Source: Geminocystis sp. M7585_C2015_104
Lineage (GTDB): Bacteria; Cyanobacteriota; Cyanobacteriia; Cyanobacteriales; Cyanobacteriaceae
Assembly: GCA_015295805.1 (NCBI GenBank)
Contig: DVEF01000041.1
Coordinates: 1-64,000 of the forward strand
DNA length: 64,000 bases
Direction of reading: 5' to 3'
In this document: positions 28,332 to 37,611 of the stretch, piece after piece
Numbering within the stretch: the first letter of the stretch is position 1
How the letters are laid out: every line of letters starts with the position of its first letter
Program-made: the position numbers and the translations under genes
The notes under the pieces: model-generated
What the model saw: the letters and a program-made list of their open reading frames with translations, nothing else
The model's database searches: none
Told to the model about the DNA's origin: nothing

Positions 28332-28697
28332 CTACAGGACGGGTTTAGTACGAGTGATGTCAATAGTAATGGAGCCTTCAAAGTCCGGGATGGGGGGAGA
28401 AACTTTCGATAATCTCACCCTTACCTGATTAACCCCCCCTATATTGAGAATATCCTGGGCAATGACCTCCGCTAGTCTTTCTACCAGGGCAAATTTGGCG
28501 TTTTTTACCACGTGTTTGACAATATTGATAGCCTGGCGGTAGTCTACTGTATGCTCTATGTCATCACTCTTAGCCGCCTTAGACAAGTCCAACCAGATGG
28601 TCAAATCCACCTCAAACCATTGTCCTAATACCCTTTCTTCTGGCAAGAGTCCTGTATAACCATAAGCGCGAATACCCCTGACCTCAATGCAGTCCAT
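28332..28697 (-). CDS. folB: Dihydroneopterin aldolase
   Basis: FolB converts dihydroneopterin to 6-hydroxymethyl-dihydropterin in folate synthesis. The 121-residue sequence has GIRAYGYTGLLPEER, the substrate-binding DYRQAINIV, the glutamate region ALVERLAEVIAQDIL, and the C-terminal lysine in RVRLSKVSPPIP. The length is normal. The next gene on this strand is 108 bases downstream. Confidence 0.92.
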   Translation of the reverse strand: MDCIEVRGIRAYGYTGLLPEERVLGQWFEVDLTIWLDLSKAAKSDDIEHTVDYRQAINIVKHVVKNAKFALVERLAEVIAQDILNIGGVNQVRVRLSKVSPPIPDFEGSITIDITRTKPVL

Positions 28698-28813
28698 AAA
28701 CGGTCAAGTCCTTAAAAAAATCACCATCTCTAATTCCTTTATAAGACCCCCGCCCCGGAACAAGAAACATTTGGGAAAAAAACTTAATATTGGCCTTTCG
28801 TAAATAGTAACAA

Positions 28814-29131
28814 CTAGTAATACTGTCGGAGGGCAAGAGTAATAATCCCCTGTTGCCCTAAGAGAATCTCCCGCAGCAAAGTGACAATGCCTAACCAGAT
28901 TACTGGACTAATATCAATACCCCCCAAGGGCGGTACAATCTTGCGGGTGGGAGCTAAGAAAGGCTCTGTAGGGATATAGGCAATATTATAGGGGAATTGG
29001 CGTAGGTCTATCTGAGGATACCAGGTAAGTACAATCCTAAAAAGGAACAATACAGTCATTATAAGCAAAACAACCCCCAGAAAAACCGAAGCGATGATAG
29101 CAATATTCATACTCCCAGAAGATTCAGCCAA
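28814..29131 (-). CDS. YggT/Ycf19-family membrane protein
   Basis: This 105-residue protein has two membrane segments and the family motif: a first segment ending in FRIVLTWYPQID, then TEPFLAPTRKIVPPLGGIDISP. Members are linked with nucleoid or membrane organisation in plastids and bacteria. The start is uncertain: TTG 29131 or ATG 29110. A second copy of the family is at 34332. It diverges from psbX. Confidence 0.88.
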   Translation of the reverse strand: MAESSGSMNIAIIASVFLGVVLLIMTVLFLFRIVLTWYPQIDLRQFPYNIAYIPTEPFLAPTRKIVPPLGGIDISPVIWLGIVTLLREILLGQQGIITLALRQYY

Positions 29132-29195
29132 GACTGATATCCATTGTAGGCTAAAATTATACTAGTAATGAGTCTACATTAGGGTGTAAAGGCCT

Positions 29196-29318
29196 ATGAC
29201 TGAATCCTTAGCCAGCTTTTTGTGGAGTCTTTTCTGGGGTGCAGTAATTGTAGTTATTCCCACTACTGCTGCCCTGATCTTCGTAAGCCAAACTGATAAA
29301 ATCCGTCGTGTTCGATAG
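29196..29318 (+). CDS. psbX: Photosystem II protein PsbX
   Basis: This is a 40-residue photosystem II subunit, too short for most gene finders. It begins [20 protein letters not shown], has one membrane helix and ends [10 protein letters not shown], matching PsbX, which sits near the quinone site and cytochrome b559. Ycf66 follows downstream, the same neighbour as in other cyanobacteria. Confidence 0.93.
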   Translation: MTESLASFLWSLFWGAVIVVIPTTAALIFVSQTDKIRRVR

Positions 29319-29479
29319 TAAGTCCCAATAAAAACCTTTCATATTTCATTCATAGGAATAAAGAATCGTCGGTGGTGGGCATATGTCCACCTTCATCGGG
29401 GGACAGAATAGTTAACATAGAAAGATAAGGGCGTACTCTGGAGGCGCCCACCCCAGACATCAAGCTGCAGGTATAAATA

Positions 29480-30295
29480 ATGGTTAACTTTGGCTTCAAC
29501 TCCGCTAGTGTGCTTGGGATATTTCTGGCTTTGGCAGGGGCAGGCTTGTATCTGCTACGCTCTATAAGGCCGGAGGTTTCAAGGGATCATGACATTTTTT
29601 TTGCCGCGGTGGGATTACTGTGTGGTGGTATCCTGTTGTGGCATGGTTGGCGTTTAGATCCCATTCTTCAGTTTAGCCAACTCTTGCTGTCCGGCACAGC
29701 TATCTTCTTTGCGGCGGAGAGTATCCGCCTAAGGGGGGTTGCCCAGGAAAAAGTCAAATCCCGTACTAGCTATATAGACGAGGAAGAGAGGAACCCCAAA
29801 AGACGCCCCGTCTACCGCGCCTCCCTAGCCAAAAGAGAAGTCTATGACGACTACTACCCCGAGGAGGAAGAGGAAGAAAGAGTCTACCGGCGACGCCTAC
29901 GGGGGACTACGGGGAGAACACAGGCAGATACAGATTATGAAGAAGAAACACCACCCCCTCCCTCCCGTCGTCGTACTCCTAGCCCCAGCAGAGACTATGA
30001 TGTCCCCCCCTCAGCCCCTGTAACCCGTCGTAGCCCACGAGAGGACACGGAAGAATACTGGGAAGAAGACACCCCACCTCGTCCTTCCCGGCGTGGCAGT
30101 AGCAGAAGCACAGAAGAAACATATAACAGGACTGTTAGTCCAAGACGTCGTCCCAAGTCTACGGAGGAACTCCTTTCCCGTGTGGGCAGCGAATATGTGG
30201 ACTATGAACCGGTTCAGCCGGTTCCTGGCGATGAGGACAGGGAAACACCTCCCCCAACCCCAGAAGACAACAAAGCCGACAATACTGACTACTAG
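29480..30295 (+). CDS. ycf66: Ycf66 family protein
   Basis: This 271-residue protein has three N-terminal membrane segments (residues 5-85) with the family signatures ALAGAGLYLLRSIRPEVSRD and LLCGGILLWHGWRLDPIL. A long disordered tail follows, made of Arg/Glu/Pro/Ser repeats (such as PPSRRRTPSPSRDY). The tail is unusually rich in Tyr-Glu and Arg-Arg pairs and probably carries protein contacts. The function is unknown. It follows psbX, a conserved pairing. Confidence 0.9.
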   Translation: MVNFGFNSASVLGIFLALAGAGLYLLRSIRPEVSRDHDIFFAAVGLLCGGILLWHGWRLDPILQFSQLLLSGTAIFFAAESIRLRGVAQEKVKSRTSYIDEEERNPKRRPVYRASLAKREVYDDYYPEEEEEERVYRRRLRGTTGRTQADTDYEEETPPPPSRRRTPSPSRDYDVPPSAPVTRRSPREDTEEYWEEDTPPRPSRRGSSRSTEETYNRTVSPRRRPKSTEELLSRVGSEYVDYEPVQPVPGDEDRETPPPTPEDNKADNTDY

Positions 30296-30312
30296 GGCCA
30301 GTTGAAAGGGAC

Positions 30313-30843
30313 TTGAAGCAGAAGGGTCTTTTACTGCTAGTCTTTTTCACTGTAGTGGTGGGGGGTTGTGGCACAGACAGAGGCAGTTACCTCTCCACCT
30401 CTTTCAATACCCGTTATAACGAGGAGAAACCAGCTATCAGTGGCGACGGACGATGGCTGGCCTTTGTTTCTAACCGTCATGGCCGCCAGGAGATACTATT
30501 GTATGACCTACAACAAAAAACCTTGAGCCCCCTCCCTTTAAACATGCCCAATGCGGTGTATGACAGTCCCAGTCTCAGTCGCACAGGCCGTTATCTGGCC
30601 TATATCTCCAGTGTCCAAGGACGCCCCGATATTTTTATATACGACAGGGTTGCAAAAGAAAACAGGATGATAACCCAGGGATATCGCAGTTGGTTGCGTA
30701 ACCCTCGTATTAGTCCAGACGGTCGTTATCTTGTCTTTGAAACCGCCAGAAGAGGTCAGTGGGACATAGAAGTGGTGGACTTAGGGCCCTTTATTGAACC
30801 GGATTTGCCAGACGGAATGCCAGTAAATCAAACCCAACCCTAA
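30313..30843 (+). CDS. TolB-like beta-propeller lipoprotein
   Basis: This 176-residue protein starts with a signal peptide ending in a lipobox (VVVGGCG), so it is likely a lipoprotein. Three PD40/TolB-type blades follow, with the usual repeat forms: KPAISGDGRWLAFVSNRHGR, SPSLSRTGRYLAYISS and NPRISPDGRYLVFETARRG. That is half a normal propeller, so it may form oligomers. It starts at TTG 30313 after AAAGGG, 17 bases after ycf66. Confidence 0.75.
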   Translation: MKQKGLLLLVFFTVVVGGCGTDRGSYLSTSFNTRYNEEKPAISGDGRWLAFVSNRHGRQEILLYDLQQKTLSPLPLNMPNAVYDSPSLSRTGRYLAYISSVQGRPDIFIYDRVAKENRMITQGYRSWLRNPRISPDGRYLVFETARRGQWDIEVVDLGPFIEPDLPDGMPVNQTQP

Positions 30844-30874
30844 TCCCCACCCTCTACACCCTACCCCCTATACC

Positions 30875-31027
30875 CTAAACCCTAACACCTTTGGCCAACA
30901 AATAGGCAAAGAAAAAACCCATAACCCCTGCCATTCCCACCCGCCACAGTTCCGGATAACACATGGCCAAAAAAACCACCGCCAGCAATAGTCCCCCCCT
31001 TGTCCATCGACGGAACCAAAGATTCAT
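30875..31027 (-). CDS. Small membrane protein, 50 residues
   Basis: This short gene reads MNLWFRRWTRGGLLLAVVFL and continues with PELWRVGMAGVMGFFFAYLL to the stop at 30875. It has two hydrophobic stretches and an Arg-rich start. It begins 13 bases after the stop of the 80-residue membrane protein gene, so the two probably form an operon. I do not recognise the family. Confidence 0.6.
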   Translation of the reverse strand: MNLWFRRWTRGGLLLAVVFLAMCYPELWRVGMAGVMGFFFAYLLAKGVRV

Positions 31028-31040
31028 GTGTTTCCTCTTG

Positions 31041-31283
31041 TCACTTCTCGTAAAGTTTTACCGGCTTTGGACTTAGGGCAGGTATCCTAATGGACAACAA
31101 GGCCACCAGTACCAAAGCATGTATTAACCAGTGGGCTACTACCAAGGCACATACTAGCAATACTATGCCGCTGACTACTGCCAACACCAGATGTACCTCC
31201 TGAGCGGTGTTATAGTAGGCTACCGAACTGAGAACAGTTGTCAACAACAACAGCACCATAAACGAAGTCATCACCATCGTCAC
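31041..31283 (-). CDS. Small two-segment membrane protein
   Basis: This 80-residue protein has two hydrophobic segments (MVLLLLTTVLSSVAYY and VHLVLAVVSGIVLLVCALVV) and a basic tail. I do not recognise the family. The second membrane-protein gene lies 13 bases downstream, which supports both being real. Confidence 0.6.
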   Translation of the reverse strand: MTMVMTSFMVLLLLTTVLSSVAYYNTAQEVHLVLAVVSGIVLLVCALVVAHWLIHALVLVALLSIRIPALSPKPVKLYEK

Positions 31284-31524
31284 TCACCTCATCCCTTTCG
31301 CCTGCTTCCCATCATGGTATGAGCCCATTATGGTCATCCCCTCCTCACCCCTAAACTAAATAACCATAGGGTTATAATTCTTACCCCTCCCACCTTAGAG
31401 GTTAGCATTTTTTACCTACCGTGGTGGTTATATGAGATACTTTCCCGGAGGTGTTGTGACAAAATTTTACATTTATTAATCTTTTGGGAATTAAATGAGA
31501 AAGAATAGCAATAATCCTCGGGGG

Positions 31525-32955
31525 AGAGAGAAATGTGGCATCATATCGCCAATGGGTCAACCACATGCCACCTTTTGAGAGGCGGTTTCTTCGCCCCTTT
31601 TCCGGAAATCAAGCCCAAGCACGTAGTGCCCCAATGGGAAGCAGAATTAGTATAACTACAGGCCAATATTAAACCCTGCAGAATTGAAAAAGGCCTATGA
31701 TAAAGTGGAACCAAAACTAGTACAATTTGCCAATAGGGTTAGTGAAGGTAAACCAGTTTATCAAAGACTATTAGCTTTAAGAAAAGGCGGGGGGTGAGAA
31801 AAACTTGACAACGCCTAGAAAAAAAATTGTCTCCCCCCTCCTCCTTTTCGCCAAATTGTCTGGAGTGGGTAGGTAGGGGAAAGAGGGGGTTTCAGTCAGA
31901 TACAATTAAAACTGGCCCAACTGGGAACAAAATCCTCTAACAAACTCCTAGCCGCCACTAAAGCCCTTAAACTATTACCTACCACCAAGGAGGACATGGT
32001 GAGATTGTTCCCCAGTTTATTGAGTTTAGCAGCCCAAACTGCCGGGAATGAGGGGCGCACTTGGGCTACCCCTTAATCAAGTACGCAAAAGGCACACCGC
32101 GCCCTCTTCAATAAAGCCGCAGGAGGAGAATACGATAGTGTCCCCATTGTAAAACGCGTCCTCGCCCTTCGTCAAGAATTAGCCCACCTTTTGGGCTACG
32201 AAAACTGTGCCCAAGTGAGTTTAGCCAAGAAAATGGCTTCCTTAGTGGGTGCTGTGGGGAAACTATTATAAGGGTTAGAAGAGTTATAGATATGCCCAAA
32301 ACAAAAGGAATTAGAAAAATTAAAGGCCCTTGCCGGGGTATATGACTTACAATCCTGGGATATCGGCTATTGGGCAGAAAGGAAAACTAAGAGAAAGTCT
32401 CTTTAACCTCACAGAAGAAGAATTACGCCCTCATTTTCTCCTTATACAAGTATTACAAGGCCCATTGACCCTCCTCAAGTCGCTGGTATTAACGATGTCC
32501 AATGGGATGCAGTGGAGTCGCCCAGTCAATTCATAGAAAACTGGTGTCTAGAGAAACATACCCTCCTTGCCATGGCCAAAAACTACAAAAATAAATTAGT
32601 GTGAGTGTTTCGGCCATGTCACTACAAGTCCACTTCAGTCTCCCGGATTTGGAATTACAATCCCGTTACCAAACCAGTGGCAAAGAAACCCTTCACCATG
32701 TGCGTCATCACCTTTTTACCAGAAGACAGGTTTTTGTGTAGTTTCTCCCATGTTTTTTCTAAGGGCTATGCCGCCGGTTATTATAGCTACAAATGGGCAG
32801 AAGTTTTAAAGGCCGATGCCTTTGCCACCTTTGAGGAAGTCGGGTTAGACGATGAAGAAGCCATTGCAAGGGTGGGTAGATGTTTCTGCCAGCCATGGAG
32901 ATATTTAAACAATCCCGTGGCCGTGAGCCAAAAACTAAGGCATTATTAAGACATA
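31525..32955 (+). pseudogene. prlC: Broken M3 oligopeptidase gene
   Basis: Pieces of an M3-family oligopeptidase A appear in order across three frames: FPEIKPKHVVPQWEAELV, then AYDKVEPKLVQFANRVSEG, LAQLGTKSSNKLLAATKA, ALRQELAHLLGYENCAQVS, LAGVYDLQSWDIGYWAE, then [20 protein letters not shown] and [19 protein letters not shown]. Several stops and frame changes separate them. About 60 codons are missing near 31665, and the segment that should hold the HEFGH zinc site is missing near 32455. The C-terminal piece has also drifted after residue 80. The gene cannot make an active peptidase. Confidence 0.9.
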
Positions 32956-33018
32956 CTAGCTTACCGCCCCTTCCGGTATAATTGACAAGGTTTATGCCAT
33001 GTAATAAGAGCAACTACC

Positions 33019-33573
33019 ATGTCGGGAATACCAGAATTGCCACAGCTGTTAGGCGCCAAATTATTCTTCCAGGGTAGGAAGTTTCAATTTGAGGTAAACA
33101 GACTCCGACTCCCCAATGGTGCCGAGGGGGAATGGGAATGTATCCGTCATCCCGGTGGCGCCCTTGCTGTCCCGGTTACCAATGATGGTAAACTAGTGTT
33201 GGTGCGTCAGTATCGTTTTACAGTAAAAACCAGACTCCTAGAATTTCCGGCTGGCACCGTAGAATCCCACGAAGCACCTCTGGTAACTATTCAACGGGAA
33301 TTAGAAGAGGAAACTGGATATACTGCCAAAACTTGGCGCACTCTTGGCAAATTTCCCCTCGCGCCTGGTTACTCCGACGAGTTTATTTATGCCTTCCTCG
33401 CCCAAGATTTGGAAAAATTACCTCAACCTCCCTCCCCGGAAGCCGATGAGGATATTGAAGTGGTATTGATGACTCCCGCCGAGTTTGAGCGCCTTGTTTT
33501 CACTCATAGTATATTTGACGCTAAGACTATTTCCAGTTACTTCCTCGCCCGCCCTTTTTTATCCCTATCCTAG
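33019..33573 (+). CDS. Nudix hydrolase, ADP-ribose pyrophosphatase type
   Basis: This 184-residue protein has a complete Nudix box: G, five residues, E, seven residues, REL-EE-TG (GTVESHEAPLVTIQRELEEE). It is preceded by a strand region LVRQYRFTVKTRLLEFP typical of ADP-ribose pyrophosphatases. It likely cleaves ADP-ribose or related dinucleotides. The HAD gene follows 30 bases downstream, so the two may be cotranscribed. Confidence 0.88.
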   Translation: MSGIPELPQLLGAKLFFQGRKFQFEVNRLRLPNGAEGEWECIRHPGGALAVPVTNDGKLVLVRQYRFTVKTRLLEFPAGTVESHEAPLVTIQRELEEETGYTAKTWRTLGKFPLAPGYSDEFIYAFLAQDLEKLPQPPSPEADEDIEVVLMTPAEFERLVFTHSIFDAKTISSYFLARPFLSLS

Positions 33574-33603
33574 TCATCCCGATTCTCCCAATCTGCCTAC
33601 AAT

Positions 33604-34284
33604 ATGAGACGGCCAAAGGTTATTTTTTTAGATGCAGTGGGCACTCTTTTTGGTGTAAAAAACAGTGTGGGATGCGCCTACGCGAAAATTGCAAGTAAAT
33701 ACGGCGTGCAGGCCGACGGGAAAATAATAGATAGTTGCTTCTACCGGGCCTTTAGCCAATCTCCTCCCCTAGCCTTTTCCGAGGCAGACGAGGTGGAAAA
33801 AAAGGAATATAACTGGTGGAAAAACATTGCTTTTAATACTTTTAAGATGGCAGAATCTCTGCAACAATTTTCCGATTTCGATCTGTTTTTTGAAGAGTTA
33901 TATCAGTATTTCAAAACAGCAGAACCTTGGGAGGTATATGAGGATGTAGTACCCTCCTTAAATCGGTGGAAAAATCAAGGAATAAGCCTGGGAATTATTT
34001 CCAATTTTGATAGCCGGATTTTCCCGGTATTAGAAAGTCTAAAACTAAGGGACTATTTTGACAGCATAACCATATCCTCTCTGACAGGATACGCTAAACC
34101 TCACCCCAAAATCTTCCTCACAGCCTTGGCAAAAAACAACTGCAAACCAGAAGAGGCTTGGCATATAGGCGACAGCGAAAAAGAAGACTACCAGGCTGCA
34201 AAGGAGGTGGGAATCCAAAGTTTCTGGCTGAATCGCCCCATTTATACCCTAAAACATCTCCCCGACCCTCTCCAATGCCCCTAA
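33604..34284 (+). CDS. HAD-like hydrolase with a changed first motif
   Basis: This 226-residue HAD-superfamily protein has motif I reading FLDAVGTLFG. The nucleophile Asp is present, but the second Asp of the usual DxD is Val. Motif II is GIISNFDSR, the motif III Lys is in GYAKPHPKIF, and motif IV is HIGDSEKEDYQAAK. The missing second Asp usually weakens or abolishes phosphomonoesterase activity. It resembles the HDHD3/REG-2-like branch. Its end is 47 bases before the YggT gene. Confidence 0.82.
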   Translation: MRRPKVIFLDAVGTLFGVKNSVGCAYAKIASKYGVQADGKIIDSCFYRAFSQSPPLAFSEADEVEKKEYNWWKNIAFNTFKMAESLQQFSDFDLFFEELYQYFKTAEPWEVYEDVVPSLNRWKNQGISLGIISNFDSRIFPVLESLKLRDYFDSITISSLTGYAKPHPKIFLTALAKNNCKPEEAWHIGDSEKEDYQAAKEVGIQSFWLNRPIYTLKHLPDPLQCP

Positions 34285-34331
34285 GAGTACTCTATAATCA
34301 AATCATCTACCCTTGGAACCATGAGGCCAAA

Positions 34332-34610
34332 ATGAGCAGTGTCTCCTACCTAATCGTCAACACCGTCTACAATTTCGTCCAACTTTATCTTTTGCTAATT
34401 ATAGTCCGCATCCTCCTCAGCTGGTTTCAAACCGTCGACTGGGCAGCCAATATTATATCCTTCCTGGCACCCATTACTGACCCCTATCTTAATATATTCC
34501 GCTCCATTATCCCACCAGTAGGAGGCCTAGATTTATCACCAATCCTAGCTATCTTCATCTTACAACTAATCCCCCAACTGTTGGGAGCCGTCTTCCAAAT
34601 GGTTGGCTAA
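34332..34610 (+). CDS. YggT/Ycf19-family membrane protein (second copy)
   Basis: This 92-residue protein starts at ATG 34332 (MSSVSYLIVNTVYNFVQ), chosen because the earlier start in this frame would add residues overlapping the HAD gene. The first membrane segment ends ILLSWFQTVDWAANI, and the family motif TDPYLNIFRSIIPPVGGLDLSP follows. It is a paralogue of the protein encoded at 28814-29131. Confidence 0.85.
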   Translation: MSSVSYLIVNTVYNFVQLYLLLIIVRILLSWFQTVDWAANIISFLAPITDPYLNIFRSIIPPVGGLDLSPILAIFILQLIPQLLGAVFQMVG

Positions 34611-34648
34611 ATGGTTGGCTAAGTGGCAGTCAAATCAAGTCTTTTGTT

Positions 34649-34691
34649 GGTATCGCGGGGAGAATCCAAATCCCCGTATCCCCAGGATACC
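34649..34691 (+). promoter_or_regulatory. Two-hairpin leader before hypC with alternative pairings
   Basis: CGGGGA at 34656-34661 pairs with TCCCCG at 34671-34676. GTATCC at 34676-34681 pairs with GGATAC at 34685-34690. GGTATC at 34649-34654 can instead pair with GATACC at 34686-34691, closing the first hairpin inside a longer stem. The second and third pairings exclude each other. The region ends 44 bases before the hypC start and could be a structured leader or the end of the upstream transcript. Confidence 0.45.
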
Positions 34692-34735
34692 CCCACCACG
34701 GTAACTCAACCCTTCCAGCTACATCATAACAGCCT

Positions 34736-34963
34736 ATGTGTTTAGCAGTGCCTGGTAGGATAGTCTCAATAGAATACGGCGATACTCCGGAAATGACTAT
34801 GGCCAAAGTGAGTTTCGGCGGTGTTATAAGGGAAGTATCCCTGGCATACACCCCAGAAGCTAAAGTGGGAGACTATGTAATTGTACACGCGGGCTTCGCC
34901 TTGAATATAATCGATGAGGAAGAAGCAGAGGCTACCCTTGCAGATGTGTCTGAAATATCTTAG
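34736..34963 (+). CDS. hypC: Hydrogenase assembly chaperone HypC/HupF
   Basis: This 75-residue protein begins MCLAVPGRIVSIEY. The N-terminal Met-Cys is the cysteine that carries the iron-dicyano precursor of [NiFe] hydrogenases. The OB-like fold continues with AKVSFGGVIREVSLAYTP and GDYVIVHAGFALNIID. None of its usual partners (hypA, B, D, E, F) or hydrogenase genes is in this window, which is common in cyanobacteria where hyp genes are scattered. Confidence 0.92.
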   Translation: MCLAVPGRIVSIEYGDTPEMTMAKVSFGGVIREVSLAYTPEAKVGDYVIVHAGFALNIIDEEEAEATLADVSEIS

Positions 34964-35023
34964 TATTAACCGTTGCCTCAGCCGTGGCAAGATACCCCCT
35001 CCCATCAGGAATAACAAAAGAAG

Positions 35024-35683
35024 ATGACTGTATTGTCGGCAATCAACAAACAAAAAGAAGCAGAGGAAATTCTAAGGATACTTAAACAACTATACCCCAA
35101 TGCCACCTGCAGTCTGAATTACGACAACCCCTTTCAACTGCTAGTAGCTACCATATTATCCGCCCAATGCACCGATGAAAGGGTAAATCAGGTAACCCCC
35201 GTCTTGTTTTCCCGCTTCCCCACCCCAGAAAGTCTTGCCACCGCAGATAGAAAGGAAATAGAAACCATCATTCGCCCCACCGGTTTTTACCGCAATAAGG
35301 CCAAAAATATACAACAAGCGGCCATTAGGATTATAAGGGACTTCCAGGGACAAGTGCCCCAAACCATGAGTGAATTGTTAACCCTCCCCGGCGTGGCAAG
35401 AAAAACTGCTAACGTGGTTTTGGCCCACGGTTTTGGTATCATCGAGGGGTTAACTGTAGATACCCATGTCAAACGTCTCAGCAACCGTCTGGGATTAACA
35501 ACCTCCTCCAATCCCCTGGAAATAGAAAAAGACTTAATGCAACTGTTGCCAAAACCAGAATGGGAAAACTTCTCTATCCGCCTTATCTACCACGGTAGGG
35601 CAGTTTGCAAAGCCCGTAAACCCAATTGTGAAAAATGTGCCCTAAATCACCTCTGCCCATCCTACCCCCTGTTGAAACACTAA
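35024..35683 (+). CDS. nth: Endonuclease III
   Basis: This 219-residue DNA glycosylase/AP lyase removes oxidised pyrimidines. The helix-hairpin-helix ends at the catalytic Lys in LPGVARKTANVVL, and the catalytic Asp is in LTVDTHVKRLSNRLG. The C-terminal iron-sulfur cluster cysteines are C-x6-C-x2-C-x5-C (CKARKPNCEKCALNHLC). It begins 60 bases after hypC and miaB follows after 56 bases. Confidence 0.95.
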   Translation: MTVLSAINKQKEAEEILRILKQLYPNATCSLNYDNPFQLLVATILSAQCTDERVNQVTPVLFSRFPTPESLATADRKEIETIIRPTGFYRNKAKNIQQAAIRIIRDFQGQVPQTMSELLTLPGVARKTANVVLAHGFGIIEGLTVDTHVKRLSNRLGLTTSSNPLEIEKDLMQLLPKPEWENFSIRLIYHGRAVCKARKPNCEKCALNHLCPSYPLLKH

Positions 35684-35739
35684 GTTAGCTACAATGGGAT
35701 CTTGTCAATAGGGATTAGCAGGAGTAACCGTGGAGAAGA

Positions 35740-37089
35740 ATGGAAAAACGTAAATATAGTATCATCACCTTTGGCTGTCAGATGAATAAAGCCGACTCGG
35801 AAAGGATGGCAGGAATCCTCTCTTCAATGGGGTTTGAATACACCGATAACCCCGATGAGGCCAAAATCCTTATCTACAACACCTGTACCATTAGAGACAA
35901 CGCTGAACAAAAAGTCTATTCCTATCTTGGTAAACAAGCAAAACGAAAACACTCTGAGCCTGATTTGACTATAGTTGTAGCGGGTTGTGTAGCACAACAA
36001 GAGGGGGAAAAACTGTTAAGGAGAGTACCAGAAATAGATTTAGTGATGGGCCCCCAATATGCTAACCGTTTAGATAGTCTCCTAGAACAGGTATTTGCCG
36101 GTAATCAGGTGGTAGCTACAGAACCGGCATATATATACGAGGATATTACTAAACCCCGTCGGGAAAGCGATGTCACTGCCTGGGTTAATGTCATTTACGG
36201 TTGTAACGAGAGGTGTACATACTGTGTAGTACCAAGTGTAAGAGGAGTAGAACAATCTAGACACCCCGAAGCCATCAAAAGGGAGATAGAGGAATTAGCA
36301 CGTCAGGGATACAAGGAAGTGACACTTCTAGGCCAAAACATAGACGCCTATGGCAGAGACTTGCCTGGTAGTACAGAAACTGGCAGACATAAATATACGT
36401 TTACCGACCTGTTGTATTACATCCACGAGGTAGAGGGAATAGAGAGAATCCGTTTTGCTACCTCCCATCCCCGTTATTTTACCGAACGTCTTATCAAGGC
36501 TTGTGCCGAATTACCCAAAGTGTGCGAGCACTTCCATATACCCTTCCAATCAGGGGATAACGAAATCCTCAAGGCCATGAGGAGAGGTTATACCAGAGAG
36601 CGTTATAAGGAGATAATAGACAAAATCCGGGAGTATATGCCAGATGCCGCCATTAGTGCCGATGCCATTGTCGGTTTCCCCGGAGAGACTGAGGAACAGT
36701 TCCAGAATACTCTAAAATTGGTAGAAGAGATTGGCTTCGACCAGTTGAACACCGCCGCCTATTCCCCTCGTCCTAATACTCCCGCTGCCACCTGGCCTAA
36801 TCAGGTACCAGAGGAGGTAAAAAGCGAGAGACTGCAGCGTTTGAATCGTTTGGTAGCACAAAAAGCTGCAGAAAGATCACAAAGATACCTGGGAAGAATA
36901 GAGGAGATTCTGGTAGAGGATGTCAATCCTAAAGATGCCACCCAGGTAATGGGGAGGACAAGAACAAACCGTTTAACCTTCTTTAAGGGGAATTTGAAGG
37001 AATTAAAGGGGAAGATAGTGCCCGTTAGGATAACGGAGGCAAGGGCATTTAGTCTTACGGCAGAGGCCCTCTTACCAGTGACACACTGA
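35740..37089 (+). CDS. miaB: tRNA-2-methylthio-N6-dimethylallyladenosine synthase MiaB
   Basis: MiaB adds the methylthio group to isopentenyladenosine at position 37 of tRNAs reading UNN codons. The N-terminal UPF0004 domain has three cysteines ([24 protein letters not shown]). The radical SAM cluster is [17 protein letters not shown] (CxxxCxxC). A C-terminal TRAM domain ends the 449-residue protein. It converges on glnB. Confidence 0.95.
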   Translation: MEKRKYSIITFGCQMNKADSERMAGILSSMGFEYTDNPDEAKILIYNTCTIRDNAEQKVYSYLGKQAKRKHSEPDLTIVVAGCVAQQEGEKLLRRVPEIDLVMGPQYANRLDSLLEQVFAGNQVVATEPAYIYEDITKPRRESDVTAWVNVIYGCNERCTYCVVPSVRGVEQSRHPEAIKREIEELARQGYKEVTLLGQNIDAYGRDLPGSTETGRHKYTFTDLLYYIHEVEGIERIRFATSHPRYFTERLIKACAELPKVCEHFHIPFQSGDNEILKAMRRGYTRERYKEIIDKIREYMPDAAISADAIVGFPGETEEQFQNTLKLVEEIGFDQLNTAAYSPRPNTPAATWPNQVPEEVKSERLQRLNRLVAQKAAERSQRYLGRIEEILVEDVNPKDATQVMGRTRTNRLTFFKGNLKELKGKIVPVRITEARAFSLTAEALLPVTH

Positions 37090-37123
37090 CAAAGGAGGAA
37101 AGGATAAAAGGGGAGGGAAGGAG

Positions 37124-37148
37124 TAAAAAAGAGGAAAACCCCCCCTCT
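37124..37148 (-). terminator. Intrinsic terminator after glnB
   Basis: On the minus strand AGAGG (37148-37144), a loop of about nine bases and CCTCT (37134-37130) are followed by a run of T (37130-37125). It ends the glnB transcript eight bases after the stop codon. Confidence 0.65.
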
Positions 37149-37155
37149 GCAGACT

Positions 37156-37524
<369 letters not shown>

Positions 37525-37581
37525 TTATATAGGTTATACAATTTTCCTGTTCTTTTCTAACACCTCAACAGACCAGGTTTT

Positions 37582-37597
37582 TGTAACAATTACTACA
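37582..37597 (-). promoter_or_regulatory. NtcA-binding site upstream of glnB
   Basis: The sequence TGTA-N8-TACA (TGTAACAATTACTACA on the plus strand) matches the consensus GTA-N8-TAC perfectly and also has the flanking T and A. It lies 88 bases before the glnB start and just past the end of the RluD-type gene. A weak -10 (TTAGAA) lies about 22 bases downstream. NtcA would activate glnB under nitrogen shortage. Confidence 0.75.
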
Positions 37598-37611
37598 ATT
37601 ACCGTAAACCC

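Noticed and set aside
30845-30890. Telomere-like CCCTA/CCCTAAA repeats
   Set aside because: They are a short, imperfect C-rich run overlapping the end of a small gene, and bacterial chromosomes of this kind are circular.
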